A DNA stretch of 64,000 bases. Source: an uncultured Bacteroides sp. Lineage in GTDB: Bacteria; Bacteroidota; Bacteroidia; Bacteroidales; Bacteroidaceae. Below are positions 36,467-45,391 of the stretch, piece by piece (positions within the stretch are counted from its first letter, which is position 1; every line of letters begins with the position of its first letter). A model generated the notes under the pieces. That model worked only from the letters and a program-made list of their open reading frames with translations. It did no database searches and was not told the DNA's origin. The stretch covers positions 1,302,001 through 1,366,000 of the forward strand of contig NZ_OY782186.1 of NCBI RefSeq assembly GCF_963677685.1, read 5' to 3'. The position numbers were made by a program, and so were the translations under genes.

Positions 36467-36517
36467 TTTAAGTATAAAATGCTGTTTTTCATCTAATAAA
36501 AAGCCATTCTATTTTTC

Positions 36518-37543
36518 TCAGGTCAATCTCTTTGTCCATTTACCATTTCCCCGCCGAATAGGAATGTCTGAGGCTGAAAAATGACCCTCTCTGCTTGTTG
36601 GCAGAACCAGAGCAATCACTTTTTTATTAGCTCGCTTGAGTGTACGATTGTCAAAAGAAGCGAGATAGTTATAGGTTACTTTCTCAGAGCTGTGGCCTAA
36701 AGATTCACTGATAACGGCAACAGGGATTCCTTCCCGATAAGCAGCTGTGGCCCAAGAATGGCGGGCAACGTAAGAAGTAAGATGCTCTTTTAGCCCCAAC
36801 TTCTTAGAAAGCTGATGCAGATGATAGTTGTAGAGCCGTAAGGCGCTTTGGTACTGCCCGTACTCATTTTCTCCAATCTGGGTGATAATGGGTAGCAGGT
36901 AAGGAGAGTTCTTAACTAAAGGAGCATATTTGCGAAAAAGATTCATCGCACAAGGCTCCAGGCTTACGGTTAGTTCGTGTCCCGTTTTACTACGCCGATA
37001 AGTGAGTGTATTCTTTTGAAGATCGCTCTTGCGAAGATGAGCCAGGTCCACAAAAGGGATACCACGAAGATAAAACGAAAGAAGGAACATGTCGCGTGAG
37101 AAAGCAAGCGAAGCTGAGGACGAAGCTAGATCCAACGCGCAAAGCTTACGAATAACTTCCGGATTTACGGCACGCTTTTGACAGCTCTCGGTGCCGGTAA
37201 ACACCTCTTCAAAAAGTCCCCCCGGCAAATTGGTTATCCCTCTGCGAGAAGCCTGATTACAGATAGAACGCAGCATCCTCATGTACAAGGAAACCGTATT
37301 GCGTCTGCACCCCTGGGAATAAAGATGTTCTTCATACTGCTTAAGTAGGAACGGAGTTAGTTCGGTAAAAGTTGTTTTCTGGTTCCCGGTAAATGAAACC
37401 AAGCGCTTCAATGCGCTCTCATAAGAACGAGCAGTGGCATGACGCCCTGAATCGAGTAATTCACTCTTCAGGCATTCAACAAAAATGCTTAATACTTCCA
37501 TTTGTTTTTTTTGCTTGCACCAATGGTATTTATCCTCTTCCAT
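36518..37543 (-). CDS. Tyrosine recombinase, probable invertase of the fimbrial switch
   Basis: A 341-residue phage-integrase-family enzyme. The N-terminal SAM-like DNA-binding domain (SYESALKRLVSFTGN, YMRMLRSICNQA) is followed by the catalytic domain with the first Arg in FYLRGIPFVDLAHLRKSDL, then YRRSKTG, HxxR as VARHSWATAAY with the Arg just before the His, LGHSSEKVT, and the nucleophile Tyr in TYNYLASF. This size and these motifs match Bacteroides invertases that flip promoters of surface structures. It lies directly beside the inverted repeats and reads toward them, so in-cis control of the switch is the natural reading. It carries no sign of prophage neighbours. G+C is higher than in most of the window. 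Confidence 0.9.
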   Translation of the reverse strand: MEEDKYHWCKQKKQMEVLSIFVECLKSELLDSGRHATARSYESALKRLVSFTGNQKTTFTELTPFLLKQYEEHLYSQGCRRNTVSLYMRMLRSICNQASRRGITNLPGGLFEEVFTGTESCQKRAVNPEVIRKLCALDLASSSASLAFSRDMFLLSFYLRGIPFVDLAHLRKSDLQKNTLTYRRSKTGHELTVSLEPCAMNLFRKYAPLVKNSPYLLPIITQIGENEYGQYQSALRLYNYHLHQLSKKLGLKEHLTSYVARHSWATAAYREGIPVAVISESLGHSSEKVTYNYLASFDNRTLKRANKKVIALVLPTSREGHFSASDIPIRRGNGKWTKRLT

Positions 37544-37939
37544 ATTTCATCTATGTTTATTTCTTAATTAAAAACATAAATAAAACACTTATATTTGGAA
37601 GATAAAATACAATTAAAGTGTGTGTTAACGTAATATTTTTTGATATACAAGGGAATGAAATTGTTTTTATTTGTTTACTTGCTTTTATAATCTTAACTGT
37701 GTGAGAGTAGGATTACAATTCAAAAATAACAAAAAAACATAAAAATACGAGAAATAGGGAACATAAGTTTACGCTTATAATATAACATAAAGTTTAGCGA
37801 TAGGAGTGTAGCATTCTCTATTTTTACTATTCCTATAAAATATCTTTACTGGAATCTTTTTTTTGCAATAATTTATTTCAATTGGGGATAATTTTATTCT
37901 TTTAATCCTTGTTTGTCCTCTTTTATAACCATTAGATAC

Positions 37940-38052
37940 TTTTTGAAAAAGCCTTTGTTTTTGCTTCAAAAAATGAACGGCTTCCTTTTGCAAAAGCAAC
38001 CCGTTCATTTCTTGAAGTTAACCTGTTCCTTTTATAAAATCAACGGGTTAAC
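37940..38052. repeat. Three consecutive palindromic units with compensating differences
   Basis: Unit A (37940-37972) has 8-bp arms TTTTTGAA/TTCAAAAA. Unit B (37973-38008) is a 36-bp near-perfect palindrome, ATGAACGG…CCGTTCAT. Unit C (38017-38052) is a second 36-bp palindrome, GTTAACC…GGTTAAC, followed by TTTTT. B and C share the centre TTCCTTTT-nn-AAAA-n-CAAC while their outer arms differ in a way that preserves pairing. This suggests selection for hairpin structure. C could act as a terminator on the plus strand, but no plus-strand gene lies upstream. Confidence 0.6.
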
Positions 38053-38307
38053 TTTTTAGCCTCTGAAACGCCCTCTAGGAGGGGGATTCATTATTACTTG
38101 GAGGTGCCACTTTCTTTTCTAAGCGAAGAAGGAGTGTTTTTATCTGTTTATATTATTCGCAGTAGCAGTTGTTGACGGTCTTGTTTTTTCTATGCTTACT
38201 TCTTCGAATTAAATTTTTGTTACCCTGTGTGTCTTAAAAAGGAAAATGATATAATAATTAGGACCTAAAGAGGGTCTTTTTGAATAAAGATCTTAATAAG
38301 TTTGGTA

Positions 38308-38315
38308 TATCTTTG
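38308..38315 (+). promoter_or_regulatory. Promoter -7 box upstream of the LysE-type gene
   Basis: TATCTTTG matches the consensus exactly. The nearest TTTG (38279-38282) is 25 bases upstream, longer than the optimum, so strength is uncertain. Transcription start would be near 38322. Confidence 0.4.
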
Positions 38316-38412
38316 TTTTAAATAAGCAGTTTGTCAGGGAATAAATGCATTCTGTCATGAAAAAACGTTAATGAAGGTTTCGCCTCTCATAAAAAAACAC
38401 GATATTTGCCGC

Positions 38413-39069
38413 ATGTTTCAAATAGAAGTTACTATATTAGATCTGTTGATAAAGGGTTTCATTGTAGGTATTGTGGTCTCTGCGCCATTGGGTCCTGTTG
38501 GTGTACTCTGTATTCAACGCACCTTGAATAAAGGCCGTTGGTATGGCTTTGTAACCGGACTTGGTGCATCATTGAGTGATATTACCTACGCCTTGTTTAC
38601 TGGTTACGGGATGAGTTTTATTTTTGATTTTATCAATACCAATATTTTCTATTTGCAGCTATTGGGTAGTGTGATGTTGCTTGCTTTTGGCTTTTATACC
38701 TTTCGCAGCAATCCGGTCCAATCTATTCGTCCAGCCTCATCAAGTAAAGGAACTTATCTCCATAATTTTGTAACGGCTTTTGTTGTTACATTATCTAATC
38801 CATTAATTATCTTTTTATTTATTGGTTTATTTGCCCGCTTTGCTTTTGTAATACCGGGTATTCCTGTTTTTGAGGAAATTGTCGGCTATCTTGCTATTGT
38901 GTTAGGTGCGCTAACGTGGTGGCTAGGCTTGACATTCTTTGTCAGTAAAGTTCGTAGCCGTTTTAATCTTCGTGGTATCTGGTTGATAAACAGAATAATA
39001 GGGGTTGTTGTAATGGTGGTATCGTTATTTGGTTTCATTTTTACTCTCTTGGGGGCTTCATTTTATTAG
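38413..39069 (+). CDS. LysE/RhtB-type amino acid exporter family protein
   Basis: Read from ATG at 38413 the protein is 218 residues; an upstream ATG at 38371 adds 14 residues (KVSPLIKKHD…) that look non-coding. The N-terminus has the LysE hallmark GFIVGIVVSAPLGPVGVLCI followed by TLNKGRWYGFVTGLGASLSD. Six hydrophobic segments follow, including FVVTLSNPLIIFLFIGLFA and LGALTWWLGLTFFVS. LysE-family proteins export amino acids or small metabolites across the inner membrane. The specific substrate is unknown. It begins a plus-strand run of genes with short spacing that includes DUF4924 and rfbD. Confidence 0.84.
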   Translation: MFQIEVTILDLLIKGFIVGIVVSAPLGPVGVLCIQRTLNKGRWYGFVTGLGASLSDITYALFTGYGMSFIFDFINTNIFYLQLLGSVMLLAFGFYTFRSNPVQSIRPASSSKGTYLHNFVTAFVVTLSNPLIIFLFIGLFARFAFVIPGIPVFEEIVGYLAIVLGALTWWLGLTFFVSKVRSRFNLRGIWLINRIIGVVVMVVSLFGFIFTLLGASFY

Positions 39070-39132
39070 TTTTTCTCTCATTTTCTCATTTTTAATGTTG
39101 TAATTTGAACGTTTTATAAAAATATCGTTGCA

Positions 39133-39678
39133 ATGAAGATAGCTCAACAACTGAAAGACAAGAATATAGCTGAATATTTAATCTATATGTGGCAGGTGGA
39201 GGATATGATACGAGCTAATGGCTGTGACATTGATCAGATGGAACGTAATGTTCTTGCCGCTTATCCCTGCTCTGAAGAGGAAAAAGGGCCTTTAAAACAG
39301 TGGTATTCCGATCTCATTAATATGATGCGTGAAGAAGGTGTAAGCGAGAAAGGGCACTTAAGAATCAATCATAATGTGATTATTAACCTGACTGACTTAC
39401 ATTCTCAATTATTAAGTTCATCTCAATTTCCTTTTTATAGTAGTGCTTATTTTAAGGCATTGCCTTATATTGTGGAACTTCGGGCTAAGAATAATAAAAA
39501 GGAGGAACCTGAATTGGAGACTTGCTTTGAGGCATTATATGGTGTTATGCTTCTGAGACTTCAAAAGAAGGCCGTAAGTGAGGGTACTGAAAAGGCTGTG
39601 AAAACAATAGCAAGCCTACTCTCTATGTTGGCCAACTATTATGATAAGAATAAAAAAGGGGAATTAAAATTGGAATAA
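39133..39678 (+). CDS. DUF4924 family protein
   Basis: A 181-residue, largely helical cytoplasmic protein without signal or membrane segment. It reads MKIAQQLKDKNIAEYLIYMW, then VEDMIRANGCDIDQMERNVL, a central LRINHNVIINLTDLHSQLL and HFKALPYIVELRAK-type block. This is the Bacteroidetes-only DUF4924 family with no known function. It ends one base before rfbD starts, so the two are co-translated, a link also seen in related genomes as far as I recall. Confidence 0.82.
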   Translation: MKIAQQLKDKNIAEYLIYMWQVEDMIRANGCDIDQMERNVLAAYPCSEEEKGPLKQWYSDLINMMREEGVSEKGHLRINHNVIINLTDLHSQLLSSSQFPFYSSAYFKALPYIVELRAKNNKKEEPELETCFEALYGVMLLRLQKKAVSEGTEKAVKTIASLLSMLANYYDKNKKGELKLE

Positions 39679-39679
39679 A

Positions 39680-40546
39680 ATGAATATACTTATTACCGGA
39701 GCTAACGGGCAATTGGGTAATGAAATGCGACTGCTAGCGCTTGATAATGTGCAATATACTTATTTTTTTACTGATGTACAGGAATTAGATATCTGTAATC
39801 AGCAAGCTGTTGATGCGTATGTTGCAGAGAAAGAAATTGACCTGATTGTGAACTGTGCGGCTTATACAGCCGTTGATGCTGCTGAGGATAATAAGGAACT
39901 TTGCGATACACTGAACCATATTGCTCCTGGTTATCTGGCTATGGCGGCGCAGAGCAGAAAAGCAGCAATGATACAGGTTTCTACTGATTACGTGTTTGAC
40001 GGTACGAATTACACTCCTTATACCGAAGAAGAACCTACTTGTCCGGTTTCTACTTATGGTAAAACTAAATTGGCAGGTGAGGAACTTGTGCTTGCTAGTT
40101 GTGAAAAAACAGTCGTGATTCGCACAGCTTGGCTGTACTCCACTTATGGGAATAATTTTGTGAAGACGATGATGCGTTTGGGACGTGAGCGCGAAAGTTT
40201 GGGGGTTATTTTTGATCAGGTAGGGACGCCTACTTATGCACGTGACTTGGCTGTAGCGATTTTTTCCATTATTAATAAAGGAGTTGTGCGGGGTATTTAT
40301 CATTTCAGCAATGAAGGTGTTTGTTCATGGTATGATTTTACCCTGGCTATCCACCGTATCGCAGGTATTGATAATTGTAGAGTGCGTCCGTTACATACTG
40401 CTGATTACCCTACAAAGGCGGCACGTCCTCATTATTCTGTGCTTGATAAAACAAAGATAAAAGATACGTTTGAAATTGAGATTCCTCATTGGGAAGAGAC
40501 TCTGAAACATTGCGTGAAGACTCTTCTTTCCGTTTCGAGTGAATGA
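39680..40546 (+). CDS. rfbD: dTDP-4-dehydrorhamnose reductase
   Basis: A 288-residue short-chain-dehydrogenase-type enzyme: the Rossmann motif ITGANGQLGNEM at the start, DVQELDICNQQAVDAYV, NCAAYTAVDAAEDNKELC, and the active-site block STDYVFDGTNYTPYTEE followed by YGKTKLAGEE (Tyr and Lys of the YxxxK pair). It performs the last step of dTDP-L-rhamnose synthesis, reducing dTDP-4-keto-rhamnose with NAD(P)H. No rfbA, rfbB or rfbC is nearby in the window, so the pathway genes are dispersed, as is common in Bacteroides. Product feeds O-antigen and capsule. Confidence 0.93.
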   Translation: MNILITGANGQLGNEMRLLALDNVQYTYFFTDVQELDICNQQAVDAYVAEKEIDLIVNCAAYTAVDAAEDNKELCDTLNHIAPGYLAMAAQSRKAAMIQVSTDYVFDGTNYTPYTEEEPTCPVSTYGKTKLAGEELVLASCEKTVVIRTAWLYSTYGNNFVKTMMRLGRERESLGVIFDQVGTPTYARDLAVAIFSIINKGVVRGIYHFSNEGVCSWYDFTLAIHRIAGIDNCRVRPLHTADYPTKAARPHYSVLDKTKIKDTFEIEIPHWEETLKHCVKTLLSVSSE

Positions 40547-40629
40547 TTTTTTCATCGAATGCTAAAAAAATAATAAATTAAGAATATCCGCTCCTCTGTT
40601 AAAGAAGACTTAGGGCGTTACGAATCATT

Positions 40630-42195
40630 ATGAATGAAATAGAAAGAAGGCGCACATTTGCCATTATCTCACACCCTGATGCGGGTAAAACAACACTTAC
40701 GGAAAAGTTACTTTTGTTTGGTGGTCAGATTCAGGTTGCTGGCGCGGTGAAGAGTAATAAGATTAAGAAAACAGCGACTAGCGACTGGATGGAGATCGAG
40801 AAGCAGCGTGGTATTTCGGTTACTACTTCTGTGATGGAGTTCGACTATCAAAATTATAAAGTGAATATCCTTGATACTCCTGGACACCAGGATTTTGCAG
40901 AAGATACTTTTCGTACACTTACGGCTGTAGATAGTGTTATTATCGTAGTAGACGGTGCTAAAGGGGTAGAGGCACAAACGCGAAAGCTGATGGAAGTCTG
41001 CCGCATGCGCAATACTCCCGTAATCATCTTTGTGAACAAGATGGACCGTGAAGGACGTGATCCGTTTGATTTGCTCGACGAACTAGAGGAGGAACTTCAT
41101 ATTAGTGTTCGACCGCTTTCATGGCCAATAGAGCAGGGTATCCGTTTTAAAGGTGTGTACAATATTTATGAAGAAAAACTTAATTTGTATCAACCTTCTA
41201 AACAGGTAGTAACGGAGAAAGTAGAAGTGAATCTTAATAGTGACGAACTGGATAATCTGGTTGGTCAGTCGCAAGCTGAAAAGCTTCGTGCGGATTTGGA
41301 GTTGATTGATGGTGTTTATCCCGAATTTAAAGTTGAGGATTATCTGAAAGCTGAAATAGCTCCTGTCTTTTTTGGATCTGCTTTGAATAATTTTGGAGTA
41401 CAAGAGTTGCTGGATTGCTTTGTGAAAATAGCTCCCAGTCCTCGTCCTGTAGAAGCGGAGGAGCGTGAAGTAAAACCTGAAGACCCTAAGTTTACCGGTT
41501 TTATTTTTAAAATCACCGCAAATATTGACCCAAACCACCGCTCTTGTGTGGCTTTTTGCAAAATCTGTTCCGGTAAATTTGTGCGTAATGTTCCTTATCT
41601 GCATGTTCGTCATGGCAAGACTATGCGTTTTTCATCGCCTACGCAGTTTATGGCACAGCGCAAAACCACCATTGATGAAGCTTGGGCAGGAGATATTATC
41701 GGTTTGCCTGACAACGGAACATTTAAAATCGGAGATACGCTAACTGAAGGGGAGGTGCTTCACTTCCGAGGTTTACCTAGTTTCTCTCCCGAAATGTTTA
41801 AATATATAGAAAATGCTGATCCGATGAAGCAGAAACAGTTAGCCAAAGGTATCGATCAATTAATGGATGAAGGTGTGGCACAGCTTTTCGTTAATCAGTT
41901 CAATGGGCGTAAAATAGTCGGTACGGTAGGTCAGCTGCAATTTGAGGTTATTCAGTATCGTTTGCTCAATGAATATAATGCTTCTTGCCGTTGGGAACCT
42001 ATCAGTCTTTACAAAGCTTGCTGGATAGAGAGTGATGATATCGCAGAGCTCGAAGCATTTAAGAAGCGTAAGTACCAGTTCATGGCAAAAGATCGCGAAG
42101 GACGTGATGTGTTTTTAGCTGATAGTAACTATGTGTTACAGATGGCTCAAATGGATTTTAAAAATATAAAGTTTCACTTCTCTAGTGAATTTTAA
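40630..42195 (+). CDS. prfC: Peptide chain release factor 3
   Basis: A 521-residue translational GTPase close in length to E. coli RF3 (529). G1 is HPDAGKTTL, the switch region has [13 protein letters not shown]3 is [12 protein letters not shown], and G4 is [11 protein letters not shown]. The characteristic insertion block for RF3 ([12 protein letters not shown]) distinguishes it from EF-G and TypA. It recycles RF1/RF2 from the ribosome after peptide release. It has its own 84-base upstream gap and a strong terminator downstream (42237-42290). No frameshift or unusual sites are seen. Confidence 0.95.
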   Translation: MNEIERRRTFAIISHPDAGKTTLTEKLLLFGGQIQVAGAVKSNKIKKTATSDWMEIEKQRGISVTTSVMEFDYQNYKVNILDTPGHQDFAEDTFRTLTAVDSVIIVVDGAKGVEAQTRKLMEVCRMRNTPVIIFVNKMDREGRDPFDLLDELEEELHISVRPLSWPIEQGIRFKGVYNIYEEKLNLYQPSKQVVTEKVEVNLNSDELDNLVGQSQAEKLRADLELIDGVYPEFKVEDYLKAEIAPVFFGSALNNFGVQELLDCFVKIAPSPRPVEAEEREVKPEDPKFTGFIFKITANIDPNHRSCVAFCKICSGKFVRNVPYLHVRHGKTMRFSSPTQFMAQRKTTIDEAWAGDIIGLPDNGTFKIGDTLTEGEVLHFRGLPSFSPEMFKYIENADPMKQKQLAKGIDQLMDEGVAQLFVNQFNGRKIVGTVGQLQFEVIQYRLLNEYNASCRWEPISLYKACWIESDDIAELEAFKKRKYQFMAKDREGRDVFLADSNYVLQMAQMDFKNIKFHFSSEF

Positions 42196-42236
42196 TCTTT
42201 AGGTATACAGTAAAGTATTATTTGCTGTTCATATAT

Positions 42237-42290
42237 TGTTTGCAAAAGGGAGTACATTTATTTGTTGCTCTTTTTTGCAAACATTTTTTT
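42237..42290 (+). terminator. Intrinsic terminator after prfC
   Basis: Arms of about 16 bases (TGTTTGCAAAAGGGAG with CTCTTTTTTGCAAACA, two wobble pairs), a 15-base loop, and seven Ts. It lies 42 bases after the prfC stop. Confidence 0.85.
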
Positions 42291-42461
42291 ATACTCTTGT
42301 CTTCATCTGGTTATTTTATGCAATTTCAAGTTACTTTTTGATAGATATTTCTGTTTATATATAAGTATGAGTCCTGAACCAAAAGAATGCGTCATTATTA
42401 ATGATGATTTTTTTGGTCCTTTTCATAATTAGTAGGTATTCTTTGTTCTTCTAAGTAGGTG

Positions 42462-42469
42462 TACCTTTG
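42462..42469 (+). promoter_or_regulatory. Promoter -7 box of feoAB
   Basis: TACCTTTG matches TAnnTTTG. TTTG at 42442-42445 is 16 bases upstream, shorter than optimal. A start near 42476 would give a leader of about 190 bases before the feoAB ATG. I did not recognise a Fur box. Confidence 0.4.
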
Positions 42470-42532
42470 TGCGATCCAATAGGTGTATACTCCCTCTAAG
42501 GTTTGTACGAATGATATTATATAGGCTTCGGG

Positions 42533-42631
42533 ATGAGTTATAGTGGATTGATGAATAAAGAGGGTAAGGACATTCAATACATTGTTCATCCGGCAGGAAC
42601 AAGAAATATTGTCGAACTGCTTTACTGCTAA
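42533..42631 (+). CDS. Possible leader peptide (32 codons) upstream of feoAB
   Basis: An ATG at 42533 opens a frame of 32 residues (MSYSGLMNKEGKDIQYIVHP…ELLYC) ending at TAA 42629-42631. That stop overlaps an in-frame ATG of the feoAB frame (TAATG). The overlap would allow translational coupling, but the peptide has no recognisable family and could be chance. It lies within the probable feoAB leader. Confidence 0.25.
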   Translation: MSYSGLMNKEGKDIQYIVHPAGTRNIVELLYC

Positions 42632-42669
42632 TGTGCGTTTTGGCATTACTTTTTAAACAACAAGAGAAC

Positions 42670-45159
42670 ATGAAAATAACAAATAATATACATCTCTCCG
42701 AATTGCATGATGGTGAAATGGGGGTGATTGTAAAAGTTTTGGGACGCGGCGCTTTTCGTAAGAGAATTACAGAAATGGGATTTGTGAGAGGCAAATCGGT
42801 GAAGGTGATTAAAAATGCTCCTTTACAAGATCCTGTAGAATATCAGATTATGGGATATAATGTTTCTCTGAGAAGAAGTGAAGCTGCCTTGATAGAAGTT
42901 GTTTCGGTAGAAGAAGCGGATAAAATGCCTTCTATTGCTTTTGAAGGTACTTTTGTGGATGAAGCTGTTGATTCTGTTCAAGATTTGGTGAAGGGAAGGG
43001 TTATCAATGTGGCTTTGGTAGGCAATCCGAACTGCGGTAAAACAACACTGTTTAACTATGCTTCCGGTTCACATGAACGAGTAGGGAATTATAGTGGAGT
43101 GACGGTTGACGCCAAAGAAGCCTCTATTAAGCAAGGAGGATATACTCTTAAGGTAGTGGATCTGCCCGGAACTTATTCCATCACTGAATATACACCGGAA
43201 GAACTGTATGTGCGTTCGCATATTATTGACAATATGCCGGATGTGGTGATTAACGTGGTTGATGCCTCTAATCTGGAACGTAACCTGTTTCTTACGACTC
43301 AGCTTATTGATATGGATATAAAAGTGGTGCTTGCCCTGAATATGTTTGATGAATTGAGCGAGAAAGGGCAAAAACTAGACTATCAGAAGTTGGGTAATAT
43401 GTTGGGAACGCCTATTGTACCTACAGTTGCTGTCAAAGGGAAAGGCATTACTAATCTTATAAATAAGGTGATAGAAGTCTACGAGGGTAAAGACTCTACT
43501 CTGAGACATATCCATATCAATTATGGAAACGCCATAGAAAGTGCTATCACTAAGGTTCAGACAGTAATCAGATCTAACAAAGAGATTCTTGATCGCTACT
43601 CTACGCGTTATCTAGCCATTAAACTGTTGGAGAATGATAAAACAACGTTGGCACGTTTGAAAGGTTGTGCTAATTATAATGAGATTGAGCAAAAGAGTCA
43701 AATTGAAATAGACAAATTAGAGAAAGAGTATGGAGAGAGTTCGGAGACGACTGTTACCGATGCTAAATATGGTTTTATAGCGGGAGCTTTGAGTGAAACA
43801 CTGACTCAAAGCACAGAGGAGAGACGTCAAAAAACTAAAGATATAGATAACTTGATAACGCATAAAGTATTGGGCTTCCCTATTTTTATCTTCTTTATGT
43901 GGTTTATGTTTCAGGCAACTTTTACTCTAGGTAATTATCCTATGGATTGGATTGATTCCGGTGTCGGATTGATTAGTCAGTTTGTTAGCAACATAATGCC
44001 TGACGGTCCTTTGAAAGATTTGTTGGTGGATGGCATCATTGCAGGGGTAGGAGGAGTTATTGTCTTTTTGCCTAATATTCTTATTTTGTTCTTCTTTATC
44101 TCTTTAATGGAAGATACCGGTTATATGGCTAGAGTATCATTTATTATGGATCGTTTGATGCACAAAATAGGTCTTCATGGCAAATCTTTTATTCCTTTGT
44201 TAATGGGATTTGGTTGTAATGTGCCGGCAATCATGGCAACGCGTACCCTTGAAAATCGAAAAGATCGATTGCTGACGATGCTAATCACTCCATTCATGTC
44301 GTGTAGTGCCCGTCTGCCGGTGTATGTTTTGTTGATTTCGGCTTTCTTCCCTAAAAATCAGGGCTTAGTGCTCTTTTCTATTTATATTATTGGAATTCTT
44401 ATCGCTATCTTGATGGCATTGCTCTTTAAGAAAACGCTCTTCGCTAAGCAGGATATTCCTTTTGTGATGGAGTTACCACCATACAGAATGCCGACTTTGA
44501 AGAATACCTCTATTCATATGTGGCATAAAGGTTCTCAGTATTTAAAAAAGATGGGAAGTGTGATTCTTCTTGCCTCTATTTTTATCTGGGCGTTATGTTA
44601 TTATCCGCAGAATGTTGACTATTCTACTAATTATGACGGACAAATAGCTTCAATAACAGAAAATACGATATTACCCGATTCTGTGAAAGAAGTGAAGACT
44701 GCGGAATTGGAACTAATGAAAGCTTCGGAGCATCAGGAAAAATCTTATATCGGACGTTTGGGGCATTTCATTGAGCCTACAATCAGACCTTTGGGTTTCG
44801 ATTGGAAAATAGGAATTAGCATCATTACCGGGCTTGCTGCGAAAGAGATCGTTGTAGGTTCGATGGGGATTCTTTATCATGCTGATTTGGCTGCTGATGA
44901 AAATTCGGATAGCCTGATACAGCAGCTACAAAAGCAGGAGCATACTACGGGAGCTTTGAGGGGACAAAAAGTCTTCACTCCTCTTGTGGCTTTTGGTTTT
45001 ATGTTGTTTGTGTTGATCTACTTTCCGTGTGTAGCAGTAATTGCTGCCATTAAGAAAGAATCTAATTGGAGGTGGGCAGTGTTCACCATGTTTTATACCA
45101 CAGGAATTGCCTGGGTAGTAGCATTTTTAACCTATCAGATCGGAAGTCTGATTCTTTAA
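42670..45159 (+). CDS. feoB: Ferrous iron transporter, FeoA-FeoB fusion
   Basis: The 829-residue protein starts at ATG 42670 (MKITNNIHLSEL); an upstream ATG at 42631 gives 13 extra residues that do not look like FeoA. Residues 1-75 are an SH3-like FeoA domain (HDGEMGVIVKVLGRGAFRKR, ITEMGFVRG). FeoB's G domain follows: G1 is GNPNCGKTT from residue 118, with GNYSGVTVDAK, G3 DLPGTYSITEYTPEE and NMFDE as G4. The membrane part has the two Gate motifs: GFGCNVPAIMATRTL and a second CSARLPVYV-type core. It takes up Fe2+ across the inner membrane. Fusion of FeoA and FeoB is normal in Bacteroidetes. A tiny Cys-rich partner gene follows. Confidence 0.95.
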   Translation: MKITNNIHLSELHDGEMGVIVKVLGRGAFRKRITEMGFVRGKSVKVIKNAPLQDPVEYQIMGYNVSLRRSEAALIEVVSVEEADKMPSIAFEGTFVDEAVDSVQDLVKGRVINVALVGNPNCGKTTLFNYASGSHERVGNYSGVTVDAKEASIKQGGYTLKVVDLPGTYSITEYTPEELYVRSHIIDNMPDVVINVVDASNLERNLFLTTQLIDMDIKVVLALNMFDELSEKGQKLDYQKLGNMLGTPIVPTVAVKGKGITNLINKVIEVYEGKDSTLRHIHINYGNAIESAITKVQTVIRSNKEILDRYSTRYLAIKLLENDKTTLARLKGCANYNEIEQKSQIEIDKLEKEYGESSETTVTDAKYGFIAGALSETLTQSTEERRQKTKDIDNLITHKVLGFPIFIFFMWFMFQATFTLGNYPMDWIDSGVGLISQFVSNIMPDGPLKDLLVDGIIAGVGGVIVFLPNILILFFFISLMEDTGYMARVSFIMDRLMHKIGLHGKSFIPLLMGFGCNVPAIMATRTLENRKDRLLTMLITPFMSCSARLPVYVLLISAFFPKNQGLVLFSIYIIGILIAILMALLFKKTLFAKQDIPFVMELPPYRMPTLKNTSIHMWHKGSQYLKKMGSVILLASIFIWALCYYPQNVDYSTNYDGQIASITENTILPDSVKEVKTAELELMKASEHQEKSYIGRLGHFIEPTIRPLGFDWKIGISIITGLAAKEIVVGSMGILYHADLAADENSDSLIQQLQKQEHTTGALRGQKVFTPLVAFGFMLFVLIYFPCVAVIAAIKKESNWRWAVFTMFYTTGIAWVVAFLTYQIGSLIL

Positions 45160-45168
45160 TTTGAGTTT

Positions 45169-45333
45169 ATGATACAAAATATAATTGTTCTATTCATTGT
45201 TTTCGGAGCTTTGGCTTATGTCCTCTTCACCATTTTCAGGAAAACTGATAAGAAAGGTGCCTGTAATTGTGGCGGTTGCTCTGGCTGTAGCTTGAAGCCA
45301 ACGCCTGTAGAGGGCAAAAGAAAACTTCTTTAA
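45169..45333 (+). CDS. FeoB-associated Cys-rich membrane protein
   Basis: A 54-residue protein starting nine bases after the feoB stop. It has one N-terminal membrane helix (NIIVLFIVFGALAYVLFTIF), a basic stretch (RKTDKKG) and a cluster of four cysteines, CNCGGCSGC, followed by a short charged tail ending KRKLL. This is the pattern of the small FeoB-associated Cys-rich family, which occupies the FeoC position in Bacteroidetes and Firmicutes feo operons. It may modulate FeoB or bind iron or zinc. It ends before the terminator at 45361-45391. Confidence 0.85.
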   Translation: MIQNIIVLFIVFGALAYVLFTIFRKTDKKGACNCGGCSGCSLKPTPVEGKRKLL

Positions 45334-45360
45334 TGGAGTTGCTAATATCTGTAATTGAGA

Positions 45361-45391
45361 GAGTTGACTTTAGAGTCAACTCTTTTTTTTT
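45361..45391 (+). terminator. Intrinsic terminator of the feo operon
   Basis: GAGTTGACT, a four-base loop, and AGTCAACTC followed by nine Ts. A textbook rho-independent terminator 28 bases after the small Cys-rich gene. Confidence 0.92.

Larger units (their letters stand above)
37544..38412. other. Long intergenic region with structured palindromes
   Basis: No gene I can support lies here. A 77-codon frame on the minus strand (38008-37775) begins inside a palindrome, is Lys-rich and has no ribosome site, so I leave it out. The region holds the hairpin set at 37940-38052, a short GACC…GGTC hairpin with a T run near 38262-38282, and a TATCTTTG box (38308-38315) for the LysE-type gene. Confidence 0.5.

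Noticed and set aside
36518..37543. Integrase as part of a prophage or conjugative element
   Set aside because: No phage, relaxase or transfer genes adjoin it, and its position beside the 28-bp inverted repeats explains it better as a switch invertase.
37775..38008. A 77-codon minus-strand frame in the gap beyond the integrase
   Set aside because: It begins inside a palindrome, is rich in Lys/Arg/Gln without any family look, has no visible ribosome site or promoter, and sits in low-complexity A/T-rich DNA.
37940..38052. CRISPR-like array
   Set aside because: The units are palindromes with changing arms rather than identical repeats separated by unique spacers, and no cas gene is present.
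38262..38282. Short GACC…GGTC hairpin with T run upstream of the LysE-type gene as a terminator
   Set aside because: The stem is only four to five pairs and no plus-strand gene lies upstream, so I did not list it as a feature.
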